64,000 nt of DNA. Origin: Aestuariibaculum sediminum. GTDB lineage: Bacteria > Bacteroidota > Bacteroidia > Flavobacteriales > Flavobacteriaceae. The position numbers and the translations under genes were made by a program. A model generated the notes under the pieces. The model was not told the DNA's origin. It made no database searches and saw nothing but the letters and a program-made list of their open reading frames with translations. The stretch's first letter is position 1, and every line of letters begins with the position of its first letter. Below are positions 10,205 through 20,246 of this stretch, in pieces. The stretch covers positions 618,314 through 682,313 of the forward strand of contig NZ_JACVXB010000001.1 of assembly GCF_014596945.1 (NCBI RefSeq). Reading direction: 5' to 3'.

Positions 10205-11241
10205 CGAATCGGAATTTTTAGATAAAGATGATACATATTTTTATCGGTATATGTCTCAAATTTATAATCACTATTAAATAACAAATTTAAACGTCGTTTA
10301 GTATTTGCTATACCTATACCAGTTTCACCTTTATTGGTTTGTTCTGGCTTGTAGGTATTGGATAATTTAAATTCTAAATAATCTGTATGTAATACTTCAA
10401 AACTCATATTAACCCTTACCATGTCGGTGCCTTTTAAACCATGCTTAAAACAATTTTCAATAAATGTTAAAAATAATAAAGGAGGTACCTGCACGTCTTC
10501 AACCGAGCCTGAAATATCCATTTCACATTCTACGCGTTCATTAAACCGTAAACGTTCTACATCAATATAGGTATTTATATGGTTTATCTCTTCCAGTAAA
10601 TCGGCTTTAGAACTGTTCACCTCGTATAAAATATATTGCATTAAATCAGATATTTTAATGACCATTTCGGGAGCACTATCCGATTTTTTTAAAGTAAGCG
10701 CATATAAATTGTTTAACGTATTGAAGAAAAAATGCGGCTGAATCTGGGTTCGTAAATATTTTAACTCCGTACTTAACTGCAGTTTTGCTAATTTTTCATT
10801 ACGTCTTTTTTCTAAACTCCAATCAATAACCAGTTTTATCGCCGAAACAAAACCAATAACATACAACTCACCTAACACTACTGCTATAATATGATTAAGC
10901 TGCATAAACTCACCTGCTCCAGGGGCCTCTGGCCATATATCTTTGGTAACAAGCACGTAATTTAATCCGGTTCTTACCAAATAAACCGCGGCTAACATAG
11001 CAACTAAAGAAAGTACATAAGTAACATAGCGCCGTTTTAAGATAAGTTTTGGAATTAAATAGTAAATATTAATGTAAACAGCAATAATATGTATAGGAAA
11101 CTCAACAAGATTAGATTTAATAGAATACACATAATCATTAAAATAACTTCCCCATCTTACCACATTGAAAATGAAATAAGTCAGCCAAAAAAGCACGTGA
11201 TACTTAGGCGCAATGGTATTCTTAATCTTAAATTTTAACAA
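10201..11241 (-). CDS. LytS/YehU-type sensor histidine kinase
   Basis: Membrane sensor kinase of 346 residues with four predicted transmembrane segments in the first 140 residues (about 13-28, 45-65, 72-90, 115-140). A short linker leads to the His_kinase (PF06580) domain with His170 in 'QIQPHFFFNTLNNLYAL'. The ATP-binding part has an N-box 'LTFIENCFKHGLKG' and a G-box 'GETGIGIANTKRRL'. There is no extracytoplasmic sensor domain, so the signal is probably sensed in or at the membrane. It is the first gene of a two-gene operon with the LytTR regulator. Confidence 0.92.
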   Translation of the reverse strand: MLKFKIKNTIAPKYHVLFWLTYFIFNVVRWGSYFNDYVYSIKSNLVEFPIHIIAVYINIYYLIPKLILKRRYVTYVLSLVAMLAAVYLVRTGLNYVLVTKDIWPEAPGAGEFMQLNHIIAVVLGELYVIGFVSAIKLVIDWSLEKRRNEKLAKLQLSTELKYLRTQIQPHFFFNTLNNLYALTLKKSDSAPEMVIKISDLMQYILYEVNSSKADLLEEINHINTYIDVERLRFNERVECEMDISGSVEDVQVPPLLFLTFIENCFKHGLKGTDMVRVNMSFEVLHTDYLEFKLSNTYKPEQTNKGETGIGIANTKRRLNLLFNSDYKFETYTDKNMYHLYLKIPIR

Positions 11242-11392
11242 GGGTCTTGGTTTAAATAATCTTTAAAAAATTGTCAAAACAATTAAACTATTTGTAGCAA
11301 TTTTAAGCATATAATATCTAATTAACAATTAATTCATGCATTGTTTATAATTAAAAATACACTTATCGATAATTTTTTGTCTTCTGTATGCA

Positions 11393-11406
11393 AAACTATG
11401 TAGTTT
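11393..11406. promoter_or_regulatory. Small inverted repeat in the divergent kinase/susC region
   Basis: Six-bp arms (aaacta and tagttt) are separated by 2 bp, 74 bp before susC and 152 bp before the kinase start. It could be an operator, but LytTR proteins usually bind direct repeats. The arms are short and AT-rich, so this is a weak candidate. No TAnnTTTG box was found in this 238-bp gap. Confidence 0.2.
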
Positions 11407-11479
11407 AGATATTTTTTTTCAGTAGTTACTTTTAATTAAATAACATTGATAAAAATAACAAGACTAAACAATTCAAATT

Positions 11480-14400
11480 ATGAAGTATTATTTTAAAACG
11501 ACACTCTTGTTTTCCTTCATATTCTTTAGCATGCAGCTATTTGCTCAAGAAAAGGAAATAAATGGAACCGTTACCTCTCAAGCAGATGGTATGCCAATAG
11601 CAGGATGTAATGTCATTATTTCAGGAACTACTACAGGTACATTAACCGATTTTGATGGTAAGTATTCGATTACTGCCAAAACTGGAGATGTATTAACGTT
11701 TTCATTTTTAGGAATGACAACTAAGCAAGTAACCGTTTCTGAAGGGACAACAATTGATGTCCAATTGGCAGAAGACAATGAGCAACTGGCCGAAGTTGTT
11801 GTAACTGCTTTAGGTATTAAAAAGGAGAAAAAAGCGCTTACTTATTCAGCGCAGGAAGTAGGTGGTGAAGAGCTTACTCGTGTAAAACAAACCAACCCTA
11901 TTAATAGTTTATCGGGTAAGTCTGCCGGTATTACCATTGCACGAAGTTCATCGGGTTTAGGTGGTGCCACAAAAGTAGTTTTAAGAGGTAATGCCTCTAC
12001 TACGTATAACGATCCCCTTTATGTTATTGATGGTATTCCTATGTTAAACTCAGGAAATGGTTCAAACGGAAACGAACCTGGTACTGATATTTTTGGTAGT
12101 CAAACCGGTAATCGCGACGGTGGAGACGCTATGTCGTTGATTAATCCAGATGACATTGAAAGTATGACCGTACTGAAAGGAGCTTCTGCATCGGCACTTT
12201 ACGGTAGTCAAGGTGCGAACGGTGTTATTTTAATTACAACCAAAAAAGGAAAAGAAGGCGCATTAACAGTAAACTACAATACGAGTTTTACAGTAGATAA
12301 TGTCATGTCGCTGCCAGAATTACAATCGGAGTACCAAAGTAATTCGGTTGGACAAGCTATTGCCGAAAACGGAAACGTTACAGACCCAAAATCTTGGGGA
12401 GCAAAAACTACAGGTTTAAGTAACGACGCCAAAGCTTTTTTTAACACTGGTTTTACTTCAATTAATGCTTTATCGCTAACTGCTGGAAATCAAAAAGCGC
12501 AAACCTACCTTTCGTATGCAAATACTATTGGCGAAGGTGTTATCCCGGAAAACCGTTTAACAAGAAACAATATTACTTTAAGAGAAACAGCTAAGTTTTT
12601 AAATGAAAAAATAGACGTTTCAGCAAGTGTGAACTTATCAGACCAACGCATTTGGAATAGACCTACTAACGGTTTATATGCAAACCCATTAACCGGACAT
12701 TATTTAAATCCTGTAGGTATTGACAGAACTATTTACAAAGATAAATTTGAATACTTCAATACAACTTTAAACCAAATGGATCAGTATGCCACATCTTTCG
12801 ATGAAAACATCCAACAAAACCCATATTGGTTAGCTTACAGAACTCCGAGTAAAGATATTGCTCAACGCGTATTACTTAACGCCTCTTTAAAATATCAAGT
12901 TACAGATAACTTCTCTTTACAGTCTAGAGCAAGTTTCGATAAGGCTTACTTTACCTATGACAAAAGACAATATGCAGGAACAGATCCTGTTAACTCTGGT
13001 GATAACGGACGATACATTCTAGAAAAAACTGAAAACAATCAACAATATGTTGATTTAATAGCAAATTATAATGCAGATTTAGGTGAAAATTTCTCTTTTA
13101 CTGGTTTGTTAGGTACGAGTTTAACCAAATACACTATTGGAGATAAAACGTTCCTAGATTCTGGTCGTGATGGTGTAGGACTTAATTACCCTAACTATTT
13201 CAATATTTCTAACTTCGAGAATACCAATAACATCTACCAAGCGAGACAAAGAAGAGAATTACAATCTGTCTTTACTTCTTTAAACTTTGGTTATAAAAAC
13301 ATGCTATTTTTAGACTTAACAGCACGTAACGACTGGTCTTCAACTTTAGCATTTACAGATAATTATTCATTTTTCTACCCATCGGCTGGTTTAACCGCGG
13401 TTTTAAGTGATATTTTCGAGTTACCTCAAGCTATTTCTTTTGCTAAAGCTAGAGCCTCTTATGCCGAAGTTGGAACGGATATTCCTGCATATGCAACAAA
13501 TCCTTTACGCTATATCGATGCAACGGGTTCTTTTATAAACAAACCTTCAACCGGACCAAAAGAAGGTGAAACACTAAAACCTCAGCTTCAACAATCGGTT
13601 GAATTTGGTACAGAATGGCGTTTCTTTGGAAACCGTTTAGGCTTAGATTTTACCTATTATGACACTAAAACCACGAACCAAATTTTTTACATTCAAGCAG
13701 AACCAAATCCATACGGCTACGCACTGAATATTGTAAATGCAGGTGAAATATCAAATAAAGGTTTCGAAATTGTTCTTAATGGAAAACCATTAAATAATGA
13801 TAATTTAAAATGGGATACAGCCTTTAACTTTGCTCAAAACGACAATAAAGTTGTTTCTGTTCACCCCGATTTACAAGACGGAGATGCTATTATTACAGCG
13901 AGAGGTGTTAACGGTTATGAATATTCTTTAATTGAAGGCGAAGACTTTGGAAGTATCAAAGCTCGTTCGTTAGTAAGAGATGAAAACGGCACCCCAGTAA
14001 TAAATGATTCAGGCACTTTATTATCGACAGGTTTTGAAACTGTAGCACACGCACAACCAGATTTCACTTTAGGTTGGAACAACAATTTTACGATAGGAAA
14101 CTTCAACTTTAATTTCCTTATCGACGGAAAATTTGGAGGTGATGTAATGAGTGTTACCGAAGCTGTAAATGATTATTACGGAGTTTCTCAGGCTACGGCA
14201 AATGCAAGAAATATAAACGGCGGAATGATAGACGTTGTTAACGAATCTGGAACGGCTTCTCAAATTACTGCTCAGGAATATTACAATGCCGTTGGCGGAA
14301 GAGCTGGTATGTTAGGGGAGTATGTTTACGATGCAACAAACGTAAGCTTAAGAGAACTTTCACTTGGTTACAAACTGGTTTTAACCGAAGAAGCATTCGT

Positions 14401-14569
14401 GGACAACATTAATTTCTCTTTAATAGCAAACAACTTGTTTTTCTTCTATAAAGATGCTCCTTTCGACCCCAATATTGCAGCGAGTACCGGTTTAGGTTTA
14501 CAAGGTGTAGATATTTATAACCAACCTTCAACAAGAAGTGTAGGGTTAAACATTAACATAAATTTCTAA
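11480..14569 (+). CDS. SusC/RagA-family TonB-linked outer-membrane oligosaccharide transporter
   Basis: SusC-type importer of 1029 residues. The signal peptide ends near residue 23 ('QLFAQ'). It is followed by a carboxypeptidase-regulatory-like domain (about 27-100, with 'GTTTGTLTDFDGKYSI'), the TonB-box region 'LAEVVVTALGI', a plug with the SusC signature 'LYVIDGIPM' and 'GASASALYGSQGANGVILITTKKG', and a barrel ending in Phe. It is the first gene of the operon and is followed after 5 bp by its SusD partner. The downstream NagB fusion and GH20 enzyme suggest the cargo is chitooligosaccharide or another GlcNAc-containing glycan. It resembles CusC of F. johnsoniae in context, but that identity is inferred. 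Confidence 0.95.
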   Translation: MKYYFKTTLLFSFIFFSMQLFAQEKEINGTVTSQADGMPIAGCNVIISGTTTGTLTDFDGKYSITAKTGDVLTFSFLGMTTKQVTVSEGTTIDVQLAEDNEQLAEVVVTALGIKKEKKALTYSAQEVGGEELTRVKQTNPINSLSGKSAGITIARSSSGLGGATKVVLRGNASTTYNDPLYVIDGIPMLNSGNGSNGNEPGTDIFGSQTGNRDGGDAMSLINPDDIESMTVLKGASASALYGSQGANGVILITTKKGKEGALTVNYNTSFTVDNVMSLPELQSEYQSNSVGQAIAENGNVTDPKSWGAKTTGLSNDAKAFFNTGFTSINALSLTAGNQKAQTYLSYANTIGEGVIPENRLTRNNITLRETAKFLNEKIDVSASVNLSDQRIWNRPTNGLYANPLTGHYLNPVGIDRTIYKDKFEYFNTTLNQMDQYATSFDENIQQNPYWLAYRTPSKDIAQRVLLNASLKYQVTDNFSLQSRASFDKAYFTYDKRQYAGTDPVNSGDNGRYILEKTENNQQYVDLIANYNADLGENFSFTGLLGTSLTKYTIGDKTFLDSGRDGVGLNYPNYFNISNFENTNNIYQARQRRELQSVFTSLNFGYKNMLFLDLTARNDWSSTLAFTDNYSFFYPSAGLTAVLSDIFELPQAISFAKARASYAEVGTDIPAYATNPLRYIDATGSFINKPSTGPKEGETLKPQLQQSVEFGTEWRFFGNRLGLDFTYYDTKTTNQIFYIQAEPNPYGYALNIVNAGEISNKGFEIVLNGKPLNNDNLKWDTAFNFAQNDNKVVSVHPDLQDGDAIITARGVNGYEYSLIEGEDFGSIKARSLVRDENGTPVINDSGTLLSTGFETVAHAQPDFTLGWNNNFTIGNFNFNFLIDGKFGGDVMSVTEAVNDYYGVSQATANARNINGGMIDVVNESGTASQITAQEYYNAVGGRAGMLGEYVYDATNVSLRELSLGYKLVLTEEAFVDNINFSLIANNLFFFYKDAPFDPNIAASTGLGLQGVDIYNQPSTRSVGLNININF

Positions 14570-14574
14570 GACAA

Positions 14575-16167
14575 ATGAAACATATATTAAAATATACTCT
14601 GGCTTCGGTTATAGCCATAAATTTAACAAATTGTACAGACCGCTTTGAAGATATAAACAGAGATGATTTCGGTTATAGTTATGACGAGTTAACCCAGCAA
14701 AACAATCATATAGGATCAAGTTTTGGTCCCATGTTCTCAAATGTTATACGTGTTCAGCCTGCCTGGAATTACCAATTACAACAAAACCTGAATGCCGATG
14801 TATTTTCAGGTTATATGACCGCTCCAACGCCATTTGCAGGAAACATAAACAATCAAACTTATGCTTTGGTTAATGGCTGGAATGGTTTTATTTGGGCCGA
14901 TGCCTACGATTCTCAAAACGGAAATGGTGTCATGCCTTATGCTAAAGACATTGTAGACGCGGTAGAATTATCAGGTGATCCTTCAGGCGAAAAATTTGTT
15001 TTCTTGGGTAATATTATAAAAGTCATGGCCATGCACCGAGTGTCGGATGTATTCGGACCAATACGATATTCAAAATTCAACGATTTTGAAACCACAGGAC
15101 AATACGATTCTCAGGAAACAGCTTATAAAGCGTTCTTTACCGATTTAGGAGAAGCAATCGACGGACTTGAAGCCTACCATGGTGATGCCCAATTTATTCC
15201 ATTCGATCAATCGTCTTTTGGAGGTGATATTGCTAAATGGCGCATGTTTGCCAATTCACTACGTTTACGTTTAGCTATTCGAGTATCAAAAGTTGATGCC
15301 GCTCTGGCTAAAACAGAAGGTGAAAAAGCGCTTTCAAGTAATGCCGGTTTAATGGAAACTGAAAATATGTTAGTTGATATGGGCGGATTCGTTCACCCCA
15401 TTTACACCATTAGTAACGTTTGGGGTGATATTTGTATGAGTGCCGAAATGGAATCCATTTTAAAAGGTTTTAATGATGGTAGAATTGACAAATTCTTCAA
15501 TGCCCCAGCCGATGCTGCATTAGGAGATTATAAAGGCGTTCGTCAAGGTATTGAAATAGAAGCCAAATCTCAATATGGTAGTCACTCAACTATTGGACAG
15601 GCGGTTGAAGGTAGCAGTAAAATTTGGATGACTGCAGCCGAAGTATATTTTTTGAAAGCAGAAGCAGCCCTACGTGGATGGGCAGGCGCCGGCGATGCAA
15701 AAACAAATTACGAAATGGGCGTTAAAGCTTCATTCGATCAGTTTGGAGTTGGAGGTGTAGACACCTATTTAACAGATAACACAAGTACTCCAGCGAACTT
15801 TGTTGATGCTTTAAATTCTGATAACGACTATGCCTACCCAAGTGATGTAACCATTGCTTTTAATGACGCAGGTACCAACGAAGAAAAGTTGGAGCAAATT
15901 ATAACACAAAAGTGGATTGCTATGTTCCCTGATGGTCAGGAAGCCTGGAGTGAATTTAGACGCACAGGATATCCAAAAGTATTTCCTGTAGTTATTAATA
16001 ACAGTGGTGGTACGATTGATACCGATATTCAAATTCGTAGAATCAACTTTGTTGATGTTGAAAAAAACACCAACGGCGCAAATGTTGAAGCCGCAGTTGG
16101 CATGCTTAAAGGTCCAGATAATGGAGGAACGAGACTATGGTGGGATACTGGTAATGCTAATTTCTAA
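14575..16167 (+). CDS. SusD/RagB-family surface glycan-binding lipoprotein (SusD-like_2 type)
   Basis: Lid of the SusCD complex, 530 residues. The lipoprotein signal ends at Cys20 ('INLTNC'). The body looks like the SusD-like_2 branch: 'DRFEDINRDD' at the N-terminus, TPR-like helices ('AEVYFLKAEAALRGW'), and the C-terminal 'EQIITQKWIAMFPDGQEAWSEFRRTGYP', which is very typical. It starts 5 bp after susC, so the two are coupled. A 30-nt palindrome after its stop separates it from the enzymes downstream. Confidence 0.94.
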   Translation: MKHILKYTLASVIAINLTNCTDRFEDINRDDFGYSYDELTQQNNHIGSSFGPMFSNVIRVQPAWNYQLQQNLNADVFSGYMTAPTPFAGNINNQTYALVNGWNGFIWADAYDSQNGNGVMPYAKDIVDAVELSGDPSGEKFVFLGNIIKVMAMHRVSDVFGPIRYSKFNDFETTGQYDSQETAYKAFFTDLGEAIDGLEAYHGDAQFIPFDQSSFGGDIAKWRMFANSLRLRLAIRVSKVDAALAKTEGEKALSSNAGLMETENMLVDMGGFVHPIYTISNVWGDICMSAEMESILKGFNDGRIDKFFNAPADAALGDYKGVRQGIEIEAKSQYGSHSTIGQAVEGSSKIWMTAAEVYFLKAEAALRGWAGAGDAKTNYEMGVKASFDQFGVGGVDTYLTDNTSTPANFVDALNSDNDYAYPSDVTIAFNDAGTNEEKLEQIITQKWIAMFPDGQEAWSEFRRTGYPKVFPVVINNSGGTIDTDIQIRRINFVDVEKNTNGANVEAAVGMLKGPDNGGTRLWWDTGNANF

Positions 16168-16232
16168 AAGTACAAACTCATAATGTTTTTGGTTTAGTTT
16201 AGGTTAGAGTTATAATTGGATTAGCTCTTAAC

Positions 16233-16264
16233 AAGCAAGCAGAACCTAGGTTCTGCTTGCTTTT
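16233..16264 (+). terminator. Terminator-like hairpin between susD and the nagB fusion
   Basis: A perfect 30-nt palindrome (16233-16262) runs into a short T-run at 16261-16264. It ends only 10 nt before the ATG at 16273. It may partly terminate the susCD transcript, protect its 3' end, or mask the ribosome-binding region of the next gene. The T-run is short, so read-through is expected. Confidence 0.7.
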
Positions 16265-16272
16265 AAAAACAA

Positions 16273-18204
16273 ATGGCAATGAAATTAGACGTAACGGAAT
16301 TAAAAAGTATTGCTTACAAAGAGGCTGGAAAGTTTGAAGATACGCGGTTTGAAAAAATTCACAATGTGATATTCGAGTCTTCAAATAAAGCTTCTAATGT
16401 TGTAGCCCATGAAATAGCAGCACTTATAAGAAAAAAACAAACACAAGGTTTACCATGTGTTTTAGGTTTAGCAACAGGGTCTTCACCTATAAAAGTATAT
16501 GAAGAGCTGGTAAGAATGCACAAAGAAGAAGGCTTAAGCTTTTCGAATGTTGTAACCTTCAATCTGGATGAATATTATCCTATGGATAAAAATAACATCC
16601 AGAGTTACTACTACTTCATGCATGTTCACTTGTTTAACCATGTAGACATACTTTCAGAAAACATTCATATTCCCAACGGGAAAATTCCTGTAGATGAACT
16701 GTATCAATTCTGCATAGATTACGAAATGAAAATTAAATCCTATGGCGGATTAGATTTTCAACTTTTAGGAATAGGACGGACGGGACATATTGGTTTTAAT
16801 GAACCAGGTTCGCACCTAAACTCTGCAACACGTAGCATCACTTTAGATTATATCACCCGTGCTGATGCCGCCAGTTCTTTTTTAAGCTTAGATAATGTGC
16901 CGAGAAAAGCCATTACTATGGGAATAGGCACAATAAAAAGTGCCAAACGCATTGTACTATTGGCCTGGGGAAATAATAAAGCCCAAATTATTAAACAAGC
17001 TATTGAAGGCAAAATAACTTCAAACATACCGGCCACCTATTTACAAGAACATGATAACACAACATTTGTGTTAGATTATGAAGCATCAACAGAATTAACG
17101 CGTGTTAAAACGCCTTGGTTGGTTACCTCATGCTTATGGACGGATTCATTAAAACTAAAGGCCGTTGTTTGGCTTAGTGAACTCCTTAATAAACCTATTT
17201 TAAAATTAACCGATAAAGATTATAACAACAACGGGATGTCGGGGCTCCTAACCGAAGAAGGCACAGCATACCATTTAAATATAAAAATGTTTAATCAATT
17301 GCAGCAAACTATAACGGGTTGGCCTGGCGGAAAACCAAATGCCGATGACACTTATCGTCCTGAGCGTGCCACACCTCAAAAAAAACGTGTGATTATTTTT
17401 AGCCCACATCCGGATGACGATGTCATTTCCATGGGAGGTACGTTCGATCGTCTTGTAGAACAAGGACACGATGTACATGTTGCTTATCAAACTTCGGGTA
17501 ACATAGCTGTATCTGATGAAGAAACCATAAAATTTGCAGAAATAGCCAGTCTTTATGAACCGAACCCTGAAATAAATAAAATTATATCCAATATAAAATC
17601 GAAGAAGGAAAGCGACATCGATTGTTTGGAAGTACGAAACCTAAAAGGGAAAATACGCCGAAGTGAATCACTTGGAGCCACACGATATTTAGGATTAAAA
17701 GATAAAAATGTTCACTTTTTAGATCTTCCGTTTTATGAAACCGGCACCATTAAAAAAGGGAACTTAACTGAAGTTGATGTTAATATAATGTGCGAGCTTA
17801 TCGCATCGATAAAGCCGCATCAAATTTACGCCGCTGGCGATTTAGCCGACCCACATGGCACTCACAGAGTATGCTTAAACGCCTTATTTATGGCCTTAGA
17901 AAAACTAAAATACGAATCGTATATGAGCGATTGCTGGGTATGGTTATACCGTGGCGCTTGGCACGAATGGGAATCTTACGAAATAGATATGGCGATACCC
18001 ATGAGCCCCGATCAGGTTCTTAAAAAAAGACATGCCATTTTTTATCATCAATCGCAAAAAGATGGCGTGATGTTTCAGGGTGACGATTCCAGAGAATTTT
18101 GGGTGCGCGCTGAAGACCGTAACCGACTTACTGCTAAAAAATACAATGATTTAGGCTTAGCTGAATATGCTGCCATAGAAGCCTTTAAACGATACCATTT
18201 CTAA
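16273..18204 (+). CDS. nagB: Glucosamine-6-phosphate deaminase fused to a PIG-L/LmbE deacetylase domain
   Basis: Two-domain cytoplasmic protein of 643 residues with no signal peptide. The N-terminal half (about 30-320) is NagB-like: phosphate-loop 'LGLATGSSP', 'FNLDEYYPM' with Asp99 (E. coli Asp72), and 'GIGRTGHIGFNEPGS' with His172 and Glu177 (E. coli His143 and Glu148). The position of E. coli Asp141 is Thr170. The C-terminal half (about 363-643) is PIG-L/LmbE-like with 'SPHPDDDVISMGG' and the later metal-ligand segment 'LADPHGTHRV'. NagB turns GlcN-6-P into fructose-6-P and ammonia; PIG-L enzymes deacetylate GlcNAc compounds. Such fusions are known in Bacteroidota. An alternative start is ATG 16279. 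The GH20 gene follows after 8 bp. Confidence 0.92.
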   Translation: MAMKLDVTELKSIAYKEAGKFEDTRFEKIHNVIFESSNKASNVVAHEIAALIRKKQTQGLPCVLGLATGSSPIKVYEELVRMHKEEGLSFSNVVTFNLDEYYPMDKNNIQSYYYFMHVHLFNHVDILSENIHIPNGKIPVDELYQFCIDYEMKIKSYGGLDFQLLGIGRTGHIGFNEPGSHLNSATRSITLDYITRADAASSFLSLDNVPRKAITMGIGTIKSAKRIVLLAWGNNKAQIIKQAIEGKITSNIPATYLQEHDNTTFVLDYEASTELTRVKTPWLVTSCLWTDSLKLKAVVWLSELLNKPILKLTDKDYNNNGMSGLLTEEGTAYHLNIKMFNQLQQTITGWPGGKPNADDTYRPERATPQKKRVIIFSPHPDDDVISMGGTFDRLVEQGHDVHVAYQTSGNIAVSDEETIKFAEIASLYEPNPEINKIISNIKSKKESDIDCLEVRNLKGKIRRSESLGATRYLGLKDKNVHFLDLPFYETGTIKKGNLTEVDVNIMCELIASIKPHQIYAAGDLADPHGTHRVCLNALFMALEKLKYESYMSDCWVWLYRGAWHEWESYEIDMAIPMSPDQVLKKRHAIFYHQSQKDGVMFQGDDSREFWVRAEDRNRLTAKKYNDLGLAEYAAIEAFKRYHF

Positions 18205-18212
18205 TTATCACC

Positions 18213-20246
18213 ATGAATAAATTAATCACTATACTGTGCTTAGTAACGTTAAATGTCTTTGCACAAGCATCCTTAATGGAAACGCATCATTTAATGCCTT
18301 GGCCAAAATCAATTCAAAGCAATAATCAGCGTTTTGTTATAGACGAAAATCTAACAGTATCCATTAAAGGAAACAATCCCTATCGGGTTAACCATGCCGT
18401 TACTTCATTTTTAAGACGGCTTTCAAATCGAAGTGGTATCTTTTTAAATGAAGGCTTTGCTCAGCCTGCCAATAATAAAAAACAAGCTTCCATTCAAATA
18501 AAATATAATAACATTGCTAAGTTGATTATTCAAGACGATGAGTCTTACCAATTAGATGTAAACACGAATCAGGTAAGCCTTGTTGCTAATACAGATGTTG
18601 GGGCTATTAGAGGCTTAGAAACGCTTCTTCAATTATTAACAAATAATGAAAGTGAATACTATATTCCTGGTGTTTCTATCTCCGATGCCCCACGATTTGT
18701 ATGGCGCGGTCTTATGATTGACGTATCGAGACATTTTCAACCTGTAAACGTTATAAAACGAAACTTGGATGCAATGGCGTCTGTTAAAATGAATGTATTT
18801 CACTGGCATTTAACCGATGACCAGGGTTTTAGAATCGAATCTAAAACATACCCTAAATTGCACGAATTAGCCTCAGATGGTCTTTACTATACGCAGGAAC
18901 AAATTAACGATATTGTAAATTATGCATCCTTACTAGGTATTCGTGTTATTCCCGAATTAGATGTACCAGGGCACGCATCGGCTATTCTCACTGCCTATCC
19001 GGAACTAGGCAGCAAACAGGATGCCACTTATAACATAGAACGTTATTCGGGTGTTTTTGATCCCACTTTAGATCCTACCAATGAAGCTACATATGTGTTT
19101 TTAGACAACCTATTTACTGAAATCGCCCCTCTTTTTCCTGATAACTATTTTCATATTGGTGGAGATGAAAATGAAGGTAAGCACTGGAATTCAAGCGAGC
19201 ATATTCAAAAATTCAAAGCCGAACATCAATTAGCAACGAACCACGATTTGCAAACCTATTTCAATATTCGATTAGAGAAAATATTAAATAAACTAGACAA
19301 AAAACTCCTGGGATGGGATGAAATTATGACCCCCGATATGCCTAAAACAGCCATTATTCATTCATGGCGGGGAGAACATGAAGGTTTACCAAAAGGAGGT
19401 ACGCTTATTGAGGCCGCAAAAAAAGGTTATAATACAATTTTATCGAACGGGTTTTACATCGACCGCATGGAATCGGTAGTGAAACATTACCAGACAGAAC
19501 CTATTGGCGATATCCAATTAACCTCTGAGGAACGTTCGCGCATATTGGGCGGCGAGGCTACTATGTGGAGCGAATTAGTAACCCCACTTACAATAGATTC
19601 CAGAATATGGCCTCGTACCGCAGCTATTGCAGAACGACTATGGTCTGAGAAAGATATTAATGAGGTAGACCTAATGTTACTTCGTTTGGAAACTATTAAT
19701 TACAGACTTGAAGAATCAGGCATTACTCATATAAGAAATAAAACTGTTATTTTAAGAAACTTGAGTAATAATCAAGACATATCATCTATAGAAACGCTTT
19801 CTAATGTCTGTGAACCTCTAAAAATATATTCAAGAAATGAAGGTGGAACCGAATATAAAACCTTCTCCCCTTTTACCTTATTTGCCGACGCTTGTAATGT
19901 TGATGCTAAAGATGCTATTCCATTTAAAAAAGCCGTAAACAATTTCGTAAAAAACTCAAGTAAAGAAAACACCTTAACGGTTATTGAATTCCTTAATAAA
20001 TGGGTAAATAACCATAAATCATTTCAAAATATAAATAAAAACCCTAAACTTAAACCATTAGAACCATTATCATATAATTTGGCTGAAGCATCAAAAACCT
20101 TAATCAAATTAATTAATAAAGAACAGGTTATCAAAACCGAACGCACTGCATTTAATCAGCAAATAGATATTTTAAGTCAACCTTTTGCCGATACAGAATT
20201 GGTTATCCTAAGGGATTTAGAAAAGTTATTCGAAGTTTTAAAATAA
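18213..20246 (+). CDS. Beta-N-acetylhexosaminidase, glycoside hydrolase family 20
   Basis: Exported exo-hexosaminidase of 677 residues releasing terminal GlcNAc or GalNAc from oligosaccharides by substrate-assisted catalysis. The signal peptide ends near residue 19 ('NVFAQA'). The GH20b domain spans about 25-155 and the catalytic TIM barrel about 160-510. Visible motifs are 'WRGLMIDVSRHF', 'FHWHLTDDQGFRIE', 'IPELDVPGHASA' and the catalytic Asp318-Glu319 pair in 'HIGGDEN', then 'GWDEI'. The last 150 residues are a helical tail. It probably acts in the periplasm on material imported by SusCD. Its 3' end overlaps the convergent DUF3157 gene by 9 bp. Confidence 0.95.
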   Translation: MNKLITILCLVTLNVFAQASLMETHHLMPWPKSIQSNNQRFVIDENLTVSIKGNNPYRVNHAVTSFLRRLSNRSGIFLNEGFAQPANNKKQASIQIKYNNIAKLIIQDDESYQLDVNTNQVSLVANTDVGAIRGLETLLQLLTNNESEYYIPGVSISDAPRFVWRGLMIDVSRHFQPVNVIKRNLDAMASVKMNVFHWHLTDDQGFRIESKTYPKLHELASDGLYYTQEQINDIVNYASLLGIRVIPELDVPGHASAILTAYPELGSKQDATYNIERYSGVFDPTLDPTNEATYVFLDNLFTEIAPLFPDNYFHIGGDENEGKHWNSSEHIQKFKAEHQLATNHDLQTYFNIRLEKILNKLDKKLLGWDEIMTPDMPKTAIIHSWRGEHEGLPKGGTLIEAAKKGYNTILSNGFYIDRMESVVKHYQTEPIGDIQLTSEERSRILGGEATMWSELVTPLTIDSRIWPRTAAIAERLWSEKDINEVDLMLLRLETINYRLEESGITHIRNKTVILRNLSNNQDISSIETLSNVCEPLKIYSRNEGGTEYKTFSPFTLFADACNVDAKDAIPFKKAVNNFVKNSSKENTLTVIEFLNKWVNNHKSFQNINKNPKLKPLEPLSYNLAEASKTLIKLINKEQVIKTERTAFNQQIDILSQPFADTELVILRDLEKLFEVLK

